Assembly (NCBI GenBank): GCA_002691245.1 | Contig: NZHH01000007.1 | Span: forward strand, 1-15,440 | Direction of reading: 5' to 3' | From: Methylaequor sp002691245 | GTDB lineage: Bacteria; Pseudomonadota; Alphaproteobacteria; Methylaequorales; Methylaequoraceae | Length of the DNA stretch: 15,440 nucleotides | Shown: piece after piece, positions 6,986 through 12,643 of the stretch | Position numbering within the stretch: position 1 is the first letter of the stretch | How the letters are laid out: each line of letters begins with the position of its first letter | Notes under the pieces: generated by a model | The model's input: only the letters and a program-made list of their open reading frames with translations | Told to the model about the DNA's origin: nothing | The model's database searches: none | Program-made: the position numbers and the translations under genes

Positions 6986-8314
6986 ATGGAGAGCTTTGAC
7001 ATAATTTTAAAAGGAGGAAATTTAATTTTACCATCTCAAAAGATTGAAAAATTGGATATAGGGATAAGTGATTCACGTATTTTAGAAATTGGAGACTTAT
7101 CAAGAAAATTATCAAAAAAAATTATTGATATAAATGGCTTAACAGTTATTCCAGGTGCAATTGACACTCAGGTACATTTCAGGGAACCAGGACTTACTCA
7201 CAAAGAAGATATTTTCCACGGATCTAAAAGTGCAATAGCCGGTGGGATAACTACTTTTTTTGAAATGCCTAACACATCTCCACCAACTACTAACATTAGA
7301 GAGCTAGAGAGAAAGTTTAAAATTGCCTATAAAAATAGTTACTGTAATTTCAGTTTTTTTGTTGGAGCATGTAAAGAAAATATAAATAAAATAAATCAAC
7401 TTGAATCTTATCCAGGTTGCTGTGGGGTAAAAATTTTTATGGGATCCTCTACTGGCGATTTATTGGTAGAGGATGATGAAAGTGTTCTTAAAATTTTGAA
7501 AACGTCAAAAAAGATGATTGCGGTACATAGTGAAGATGAATTTAGATTAAGGCAAAGGAAAAAATTATTTTTAGAAAAAGACTTAAATGTTTTAGATCAT
7601 CCAGAAATACGAGATGTAACTTCAGCACTAAACTGCACCAAAAGATTACTTAAAAACGCACATATAGCTAAGAAGAAAATTCACATCCTTCATTTAACAA
7701 CAAAAGAAGAAGTATCATTATTAGAGAACAATAAAAACATTGCAACTTGCGAAGTTACTCCTCAACACCTATTTTTTACATCTCCAGAATGTTATGAGAA
7801 ACTTGGAACACTTGCTCAAATGAACCCTCCCATAAGAGATAAATCCCACAATGTTGGTCTATGGGATGGTTTGACCAGAAAAGTTATAGATGTGATTGGT
7901 TCCGATCATGCTCCTCATACTTTGGACGAGAAAAGTAAACCTTATCCTGAGTCTCCATCTGGAATGACAGGGGTGCAAACACTTTTACCTGTTATGTTAA
8001 ATTTTGTTAATGAAGGTAAATTATCAATGTTTGATTTAGTTAGGTTGACATCGGAAAATCCAGCAAAAATATATGATATTGCTAACAAAGGGAAAATTAA
8101 AATTGGTTATGACGCTGATTTGGTTGTAGTAGATATGAATAAAGAGTTTATAATTTCGAACAGCTGGATACATAGCAAATCTAAATGGACGCCTTATGAC
8201 GGTTTAAAAATTAAAGGTATGCCAGTTTATACAATAATAAACGGTGAAGTTGCTATGGAGCAAAATGAAATCTCTTCCGAGTTATTTGGAAAAAAAGTAA
8301 TTTTCAATAATTAA
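6986..8314 (+). CDS. pyrC: Dihydroorotase (amidohydrolase superfamily)
   Basis: The 442-aa protein matches the alphaproteobacterial class I-like dihydroorotases, which cyclise carbamoyl-aspartate to dihydroorotate in pyrimidine synthesis. The N-terminal beta domain leads to VIPGAIDTQVHFREPG (54-69). The likely carboxylated lysine is K149 in GVKIFMGSSTG. Metal-ligand histidines are H181 (AVHSED) and H236 (ILHLTT), and the catalytic Asp is D307 in GSDHAPHT. The first metal site is QxH (Q62, H64) rather than the usual HxH, which I recall as a feature of this alphaproteobacterial subgroup. An inactive or different cyclic amidohydrolase cannot be excluded. It starts 17 bp after the asnB remnant without a Shine-Dalgarno, and its 3' end overlaps a minus-strand small ORF by 11 bp. 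Confidence 0.85.
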   Translation: MESFDIILKGGNLILPSQKIEKLDIGISDSRILEIGDLSRKLSKKIIDINGLTVIPGAIDTQVHFREPGLTHKEDIFHGSKSAIAGGITTFFEMPNTSPPTTNIRELERKFKIAYKNSYCNFSFFVGACKENINKINQLESYPGCCGVKIFMGSSTGDLLVEDDESVLKILKTSKKMIAVHSEDEFRLRQRKKLFLEKDLNVLDHPEIRDVTSALNCTKRLLKNAHIAKKKIHILHLTTKEEVSLLENNKNIATCEVTPQHLFFTSPECYEKLGTLAQMNPPIRDKSHNVGLWDGLTRKVIDVIGSDHAPHTLDEKSKPYPESPSGMTGVQTLLPVMLNFVNEGKLSMFDLVRLTSENPAKIYDIANKGKIKIGYDADLVVVDMNKEFIISNSWIHSKSKWTPYDGLKIKGMPVYTIINGEVAMEQNEISSELFGKKVIFNN

Positions 8315-8477
8315 TTTCTCTAGTTTTTATAACTAAAATATTATTACTATTAATATTATAACCTACCTCTGTTTTTCTAATTGCAATCAACTTTGCAGTT
8401 TTGACATTTGGTGCTTGTACTATTTCAAAGTTTTTACCAAAAATTGGCATTTCAATCTCTACCTCGTACCACTTCAT
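8304..8477 (-). CDS. Hypothetical 57-aa protein coupled to the symporter gene
   Basis: Directly after the symporter gene, an ATG at 8477-8475 overlaps that gene's TGA as ATGA, and a clean frame runs 57 codons to a TGA at 8306-8304. The product starts MKWYEVEIEMPIFGKNFEIV and ends VIKTREINY. It has alternating hydrophobic and charged residues suggesting a small beta-rich soluble domain, with no signal peptide or membrane segment. It fills what would otherwise be the only sizeable gap between the symporter and pyrC and overlaps the pyrC 3' end by 11 bp. I do not recognise the family. The ATGA coupling and use of the full gap, in a genome where almost every gap is filled, support a real gene. 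Direct family evidence is lacking. Confidence 0.55.
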   Translation of the reverse strand: MKWYEVEIEMPIFGKNFEIVQAPNVKTAKLIAIRKTEVGYNINSNNILVIKTREINY

Positions 8478-9682
8478 TTTTCAGCTTTATTTACAACAAT
8501 TGAAACCATTGCATCACCAGTTATGTTAACTGATGTTCTTAGCATATCCAAAAATCGGTCAACTCCCATTACTATAGCTATACCTTCCAAAGGGAGTCCA
8601 ACTTGCCCTAAAACCATTCCAAGCATTATAATTCCAACTCCAGGAACACCTGCAGTTCCAATAGATGCCAGGGTCGCTGTGAGTATTATTGAGATGTAGT
8701 CGGAAATAACCAGATCCATTCCATATAAGTTGGCTATAAATACAGTCGCAACACCTTGCATAATTGCCGTACCATCCATGTTGATTGTAGCACCTAATGG
8801 GACAGTAAAAGAAGCTACATTGTCTTTGATATTAAAGTTTTTTTTTAAGCAATTTAAAGTTACAGGAATCGTTGCACTACTACTAGACGTAGAAAAAGAA
8901 AAGACCAATGCATCTTTGATCCCAGAAAAGAATTTATTTAAGTTGACCCCCCCATAAAATTTTACAATTGGTAAATAAACTATAATTACATGAGTAATTA
9001 AAACTATTATAACTAAGATAAAATACTTGAATAATTCCAGAATTGAAGACAAACCCTGTGTTGCAAATGTTTTTGAGATTAAGCAAAATATTCCAAAAGG
9101 TGCAATAATCATAACAAAAGAAAGAATTTTCATAATGATTTTATTAAAATCATTAAAAAAATTTTTAACAGCTGATTCTTCTTTGATTAAAGATAATGCA
9201 CTCCCTAATAAAATTGCAAAAAAGATCACTTGAAGCATCTCTCCGTTAACTAATGATTGAAAAGGGTTGTTAGGAATAATATTTAAAATAATTTCAAGAA
9301 AAGAAGGCGGGTCCGCGATTTCAATTGATTTAGAATTAAATTCCAAGTTAATTCCTTTTCCAGGACTAAAAAAGTTTGCAACCATCAACGAAATAGTAAT
9401 TGCTAAAAAGGTTGTTGATAGGTAGAGAAGGAATGATTTTAACCCGATCCTTCCTAATGAGTTGATATTATTTAAATTAGCCACACCATTTACTAGAGAA
9501 AAAAAAACAACTGGAACAACCAACATTTTAATTGTTTTCAGAAATGCGTCACCACCAAAGCTAAAGAATTCAATAAAAATATTTTTAAAATTATTTGGTA
9601 GTCCGGTTAATGAAGTTAAAAGACCAACTATAATTCCAAATAAGAAACCAAGAAAAATTTGTTTTGTTAAGTTTTGTTGCAT
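8474..9682 (-). CDS. gltP: Dicarboxylate/amino acid:cation symporter (DAACS family, GltP/DctA-like)
   Basis: This 402-aa inner-membrane protein is a DAACS (TC 2.A.23) cation-coupled symporter for glutamate/aspartate or C4-dicarboxylates. Helices begin at LGFLFGIIVGLL and continue through several hydrophobic segments. The re-entrant loop HP1 is marked by the serine-rich STSSSSATIP (264-273), TM7 by NMDGTA (301-306), HP2 by GTAGVPGVG, and TM8 by D375, D379, R382, T383, N386 and D390 in VDRFLDMLRTSVNITGD. The TM8 Arg is known to bind the substrate side-chain carboxylate, favouring an acidic substrate over Ser/Thr or neutral amino acids. The ATG at 9682 is fixed by an in-frame TAA eight codons upstream. 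It lies only 2 nt after a tRNA-like cloverleaf. The small ORF behind it is ATGA-coupled. Confidence 0.9.
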   Translation of the reverse strand: MQQNLTKQIFLGFLFGIIVGLLTSLTGLPNNFKNIFIEFFSFGGDAFLKTIKMLVVPVVFFSLVNGVANLNNINSLGRIGLKSFLLYLSTTFLAITISLMVANFFSPGKGINLEFNSKSIEIADPPSFLEIILNIIPNNPFQSLVNGEMLQVIFFAILLGSALSLIKEESAVKNFFNDFNKIIMKILSFVMIIAPFGIFCLISKTFATQGLSSILELFKYFILVIIVLITHVIIVYLPIVKFYGGVNLNKFFSGIKDALVFSFSTSSSSATIPVTLNCLKKNFNIKDNVASFTVPLGATINMDGTAIMQGVATVFIANLYGMDLVISDYISIILTATLASIGTAGVPGVGIIMLGMVLGQVGLPLEGIAIVMGVDRFLDMLRTSVNITGDAMVSIVVNKAEK

Positions 9683-9684
9683 AA

Positions 9685-9758
9685 TGGTGCCCTCTACTGG
9701 TTACGCTCCAGTGGCTGAGTCTTACCAAGACCCTGTTTTACTATTAAACTAAGAGGGC
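9685..9758 (-). tRNA. tRNA-Thr(GGU)-like gene with non-canonical T- and D-loops
   Basis: On the minus strand 74 nt fold into a full cloverleaf. The acceptor stem 9758-9752/9695-9689 has 7 Watson-Crick pairs, the D stem 9749-9746/9738-9735 has 4, and the anticodon stem 9733-9729/9721-9717 has 5 with one G-U. The T stem 9712-9708/9700-9696 has 5, the variable loop has 4 nt, A73 follows, and CCA is encoded at 9687-9685. The anticodon loop TTGGTAA gives GGU (9726-9724), and G1-C72, C2-G71 and G34-G35-U36 match known threonyl-tRNA identity elements. The T-loop is AGCGTAA instead of TTCRANN, and the D-loop AATAGTA has A18 before G19. Intact stems with altered elbow residues suggest selection rather than decay. 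It could be a working tRNA, a non-translational tRNA, or a tRNA-like leader of the symporter gene. Confidence 0.65.
9691..9694 (-). promoter_or_regulatory. Candidate Shine-Dalgarno GAGG of the symporter inside the tRNA acceptor stem
   Basis: GAGG ends 8 nt before the symporter ATG and is the only purine-rich match at a workable distance. It is part of the 3' acceptor strand of the tRNA-like element and pairs with the 5' acceptor strand, so the folded cloverleaf would hide it. Confidence 0.45.
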
Positions 9759-9868
9759 ATGGATAGGTAAATAAAAAATAAATAATGAAACACTGCATAT
9801 TTAATAAAATAACTTTATAGAGAACATATATTAGATTTTTTATTTTTGATATAAAGATTAATTTTGAT
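9759..9868 (-). other. 110-bp leader between the GltB-like gene and the tRNA-like element
   Basis: This AT-rich spacer is the longest non-coding stretch in the window. It must hold either the promoter of the tRNA-like element and symporter or a processing site for a joint transcript. I see no TTGACA-like -35 with a matching -10, no GC-rich hairpin with a T run, and no credible small ORF. Confidence 0.3.
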
Positions 9869-11542
9869 TTAATTTTTATAATTAAAATTATTTGGTGTAA
9901 CTTTATTCCAATAAACATCGAGTCTTGGGTCAGCGACACTGATCTTTCCTTTTTTAATTAATTCACCTTTTTCTACCTTTGGATATATTTGATCAGCAAG
10001 TCGAATTTCACTTTCAGACAACCTCCTTACAATATGTCTTCTATTCAATTCAGCAGGATGATTAACTCCAACAGATTCAAGTAACTCTTTAAATACAAAC
10101 AATGTATTTTTATGAAAATTAAAAGCTCTTTCGGACCTATCCTCAATATCTATTGCCCTGTAACGCATTGGATCCATTGTTGCTATTCCGCTTGGACATT
10201 CTCCGGTATGACATGACCTACATTGAATACATCCAATGGCAAACATGAATGGTCTAGCCATATTAATCCAATCTGCACCTAAAGAGCACATGTGAGCCAT
10301 ATCAAATGCAGTAACAACTTTTCCAGAAACCCCAATTTTTACTCTGTCACGTAAATTTGATCCTATTAGAGCATTATCCACAAAGATAATTGCATCTTTT
10401 AATGGAGAGCCAAGATGATCGGTAAATTCAGCAGGAGCTGCTCCAGTGCCTCCTTCAGATCCGTCAATGGTTATAAAGTCAATATATTTTTTTTTTACTG
10501 TCATTGCTTTGACTATTGATATCAATTCCCAAGGATGTCCAATACACATTTTAATTCCAACGGGTTTATTTCCAGAAAGTTTTTTTAAGGTTTCCACAAA
10601 TTCTAAAAGTTCAGATGGATTGCTGAATTCTTTGTGTTTAGAGGGAGAAATACAGTCCTTACCAAGTTCTATTCCTCGTGTTTTTGCAATCTCTTCGGTA
10701 ACTTTAGGAGCCAAGAGCATTCCACCATGTCCAGGCTTTGCCCCTTGACTTATTTTAATTTCAATCATCTTAATTTGTTCTTTTTTTGCCATTTGTTTAA
10801 ATGTTTTAGGACAAAAATTTCCTGTTTTATCCCTACATCCAAAGTAACCTGAAGATATTTGCCATATAGTATCACCACCCCCACTTTCATGATATTTAGA
10901 CATTGATCCTTCACCTGTGTTGTGAGCAAATCCACCTATCTTTGCTGCTTTACTTAAAGAAGTGATTGCTGGTGGGGATATTGCTCCAAAAGATGTCCCT
11001 GAAATATTTAAAACAGACATATTGTATGATTTTTCCCCAACACCAACTTTAGTTCTAAAATCTCCGTTTTCAATTAATGTTGGTGTAATTGAATGATTTA
11101 ACCATACAAAGTCGTCATTATACATATTTTCTAATGAACCAAACGGTCTTACACCACTAATATTTTTAGACCTTTGATAAACCATAGTTCTTTGATTTCG
11201 TGAATATGGAACTTCTTCATCATCTGATTCCCAATAATATTGTCTTAATTCAGGTCTTATACTTTCTAAGAAGAATCTAAATCTTCCCAGTAATGGGAAG
11301 TTTGATAATATAGATCTTTTTTTTTGATAGAAATCTTTTATTGCTACAAAAAAAAGAGTAGTGCTAACTAATGTTACATAAATAAAGATTTCATAAAAGA
11401 AAGATCCAATTGCCGATAATATCGAAGCAATGAAAGTATAAAAAAGTAATGAAAACCTTCCCCAAATAATGTCAATCATACAAGAAGAGATTAACAAATT
11501 CTGCGAAAAAAAAAATTCTTTTTTTGTTTTTAATGTTTTCAT
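9869..11542 (-). CDS. FMN-binding glutamate synthase-family protein, membrane-anchored
   Basis: The 557-aa protein carries the synthase (FMN, TIM-barrel) domain of glutamate synthase large subunit but no glutaminase domain. Two hydrophobic segments (about 29-49 and 51-68) precede it, suggesting anchoring in the inner membrane with the enzyme in the cytoplasm. Visible GltB-like blocks are SGTSFGAISPPAI (181-193), KPGHGG (269-274), DGSEGGTGAAP (360-370) and a Cx5Cx4C cluster motif (C438, C444, C449, with an extra C441) in CIQCRSCHTGECP. Such stand-alone proteins are widespread and mostly uncharacterised; the electron donor and ammonia source are unknown. The start is uncertain: ATG at 11542 is the longest, while Met22 at 11479 sits just before the first membrane segment. 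It is followed 110 bp later by the tRNA-like element, on the same strand. Confidence 0.87.
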   Translation of the reverse strand: MKTLKTKKEFFFSQNLLISSCMIDIIWGRFSLLFYTFIASILSAIGSFFYEIFIYVTLVSTTLFFVAIKDFYQKKRSILSNFPLLGRFRFFLESIRPELRQYYWESDDEEVPYSRNQRTMVYQRSKNISGVRPFGSLENMYNDDFVWLNHSITPTLIENGDFRTKVGVGEKSYNMSVLNISGTSFGAISPPAITSLSKAAKIGGFAHNTGEGSMSKYHESGGGDTIWQISSGYFGCRDKTGNFCPKTFKQMAKKEQIKMIEIKISQGAKPGHGGMLLAPKVTEEIAKTRGIELGKDCISPSKHKEFSNPSELLEFVETLKKLSGNKPVGIKMCIGHPWELISIVKAMTVKKKYIDFITIDGSEGGTGAAPAEFTDHLGSPLKDAIIFVDNALIGSNLRDRVKIGVSGKVVTAFDMAHMCSLGADWINMARPFMFAIGCIQCRSCHTGECPSGIATMDPMRYRAIDIEDRSERAFNFHKNTLFVFKELLESVGVNHPAELNRRHIVRRLSESEIRLADQIYPKVEKGELIKKGKISVADPRLDVYWNKVTPNNFNYKN

Positions 11543-11641
11543 AATTTTAGCAAAATATTTATGTTTAATAATTCTACTAAAAAGATATATTAAGAATTCA
11601 AAACTTTTTAAAACTTATGGCAATGACCTTTAATATCTATA
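11543..11641. promoter_or_regulatory. Divergent intergenic region upstream of the GltB-like gene and the MazG-like gene
   Basis: This 99-bp AT-rich gap separates divergent genes and must serve promoters for the minus-strand block and the plus-strand nucleotide/murA/his run. Several AT-rich hexamers resemble -10 boxes (TAATAT at 11631-11636 on the plus strand, for example), but no -35 match at proper spacing and no inverted repeat suggesting an operator was found. The function is inferred from position only. Confidence 0.3.
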
Positions 11642-12016
11642 ATGATGGATGAATTTAAAATTCAAAAAAAACTGAGAAAGTTTGCTGATGATAGAAGTTG
11701 GAGTAAATTTCATTGTCTTAAAAATTTAGCTATATCAATAAATATTGAATCAAGTGAACTTTTAGAAATTTTCCAATGGGAAAAGGAAGAATCCAACTTT
11801 TGGAAAGAAAAAAAAAATATAAAATCTATTAATGAAGAATTGGCTGATGTTATGCTTTACTTATTAAGATTTGCTGACATTGCAAATATAAACTTAGAAA
11901 AAGCGTGTATAGAGAAAATAAAAAAAAATAAAAAAAAATATCCAGTCAACCTTTCAAAAGGTGTTTCTACAAAATATAATCAGTTGAAAAAAAGAAGTTT
12001 AGAGAAAAATGATTAA
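11642..12016 (+). CDS. MazG-like nucleotide pyrophosphohydrolase (DCTPP1/RS21-C6-like)
   Basis: The 124-aa protein is an all-alpha NTP pyrophosphohydrolase of the small MazG-like type that resembles eukaryotic dCTP pyrophosphatase (RS21-C6/DCTPP1). These enzymes hydrolyse dCTP and modified dCTP analogues to the monophosphate and pyrophosphate, cleaning the precursor pool. The signature RSWSKFHCLKNLAISINIESSELLEIFQW (18-46, in parts) contains E36 and E39 of the first metal motif, and EELADVMLYLL gives E66 and D69 of the second. The C-terminus is lysine-rich. An A10 run at 11808-11817 is in frame. Start may be Met1 (11642) or Met2 (11645). The gene overlaps a small ORF by 8 bp and lies just before dcd, another enzyme acting on dCTP, which fits a shared role. 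The exact substrate is inferred. Confidence 0.85.
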   Translation: MMDEFKIQKKLRKFADDRSWSKFHCLKNLAISINIESSELLEIFQWEKEESNFWKEKKNIKSINEELADVMLYLLRFADIANINLEKACIEKIKKNKKKYPVNLSKGVSTKYNQLKKRSLEKND

Positions 12017-12104
12017 AAACCAAGAAAAATTTGAGAGACTTTCCAAAGCATTAAAAAAAAATCTAAAAAAAAGAAAGGAGAAATCAAATGGCAATAATGC
12101 CTGA
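12009..12104 (+). CDS. Small basic 31-aa ORF between the MazG-like gene and dcd
   Basis: An ATG overlapping the end of the MazG-like gene (8 bp) opens a 31-codon frame ending at TGA 12102-12104, which overlaps the dcd start by 17 bp. The product is very basic: residues about 8-25 read FERLSKALKKNLKKRKEK, a likely amphipathic helix. From memory, short alphaproteobacterial hypothetical proteins with an ALRxNLxRRK-like core occur in similar settings, often near murA, but I cannot check this here. The strong dcd Shine-Dalgarno lies inside this ORF. A chance frame in A-rich DNA is the main alternative. Confidence 0.45.
   Translation: MIKNQEKFERLSKALKKNLKKRKEKSNGNNA
12075..12080 (+). promoter_or_regulatory. 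Strong Shine-Dalgarno of dcd
   Basis: AAGGAG lies 7 nt before the dcd ATG at 12088. It is the clearest ribosome binding site in the window, where most genes rely on coupling or lack one. It supports the upstream ATG of dcd over the second ATG at 12097. Confidence 0.75.
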
Positions 12105-12642
12105 TTCCTGGATTAGTAAAATGGCTAAGGAAAATCAAATGATAGCCCCTTTTGTTGATAAGCTAGAAAAAAAAAATGTTTTATCCTACGGACTTTCTTC
12201 ATACGGATATGATGCGAGAGTTTCAAGAAATTTTAAAATCTTTACAAATGTGAATTCAGCAACTGTTGATCCTAAGAAATTTTCTGAATCAAGTTTTGTT
12301 GATAGAGACGTTGATTCTTGCGTGATACCTCCCAATAGTTTTGCACTCGCCAGAACAGTTGAATACTTTAAAATTCCCAAGGAAACATTAGTAATCTGTG
12401 TGGGAAAATCAACTTACGCTAGGTGTGGAATAATTGTAAATGTAACACCACTTGAACCGGAGTGGGAAGGGCATGTCACCCTCGAATTTTCCAATACTAC
12501 CCCTCTACCTGCAAAAATTTATGCAAATGAAGGAGCGGCTCAATTCCTGTTTTTTAGAGGTGAACCAATTTGTGATTTATCCTATGCCGATAGAAAAGGT
12601 AAGTATATGTTTCAAGAGGGAGTTACTTTACCAAAATTATAA
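12088..12642 (+). CDS. dcd: dCTP deaminase
   Basis: The 184-aa protein is a full-length homotrimeric dCTP deaminase of the Dcd/dUTPase fold, converting dCTP to dUTP on the way to dTMP. The N-terminus MAIMPDSWI and the block LSYGLSSYGYDARVS (32-46) are the alphaproteobacterial form. GKSTYARCGIIVNVTPLEP (106-124) supplies S108 and R112, and WEGHVTLEFSNTT (126-138) carries the catalytic Glu133. EGAAQFLF (148-155) completes the trimer/nucleotide site. The residues of a mono-functional deaminase are all present; a bifunctional dCTP deaminase/dUTPase is less likely in this branch. It follows a dCTP-pyrophosphatase-like gene and precedes murA by 1 bp. Confidence 0.96.
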   Translation: MAIMPDSWISKMAKENQMIAPFVDKLEKKNVLSYGLSSYGYDARVSRNFKIFTNVNSATVDPKKFSESSFVDRDVDSCVIPPNSFALARTVEYFKIPKETLVICVGKSTYARCGIIVNVTPLEPEWEGHVTLEFSNTTPLPAKIYANEGAAQFLFFRGEPICDLSYADRKGKYMFQEGVTLPKL

Positions 12643-12643
12643 A

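Noticed and set aside
8321..8335. Weak inverted repeat TAGTT/AACTA between the symporter and pyrC ends
   Set aside because: A 5-bp AT-rich stem inside the small ORF is too weak to call a terminator.
8474..9682. Symporter as SstT (Ser/Thr), which would match a tRNA-Thr sensor
   Set aside because: TM8 carries Arg382 and NMDG as in acidic-substrate carriers; SstT lacks this pattern, so a direct threonine link is not supported.
8415..9752. Several plus-strand open frames opposite the symporter
   Set aside because: The symporter motifs are unambiguous on the minus strand; these frames are antisense shadows with low-complexity products.
9694..9939. Minus-strand open frame of 81 codons across the tRNA-like element
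   Set aside because: It overlaps the GltB-like gene end and the whole cloverleaf, has no recognisable protein features, and is explained by AT-rich sequence plus the RNA gene.
10446..10852. Plus-strand open frames opposite the GltB-like gene
   Set aside because: Antisense to conserved FMN-domain sequence; no start signal or family resemblance.
12452..12643. Extended N-terminus of murA beginning inside dcd
   Set aside because: The extra 64 residues do not resemble MurA; the ATG at 12644 gives the exact family start with K22-N23.
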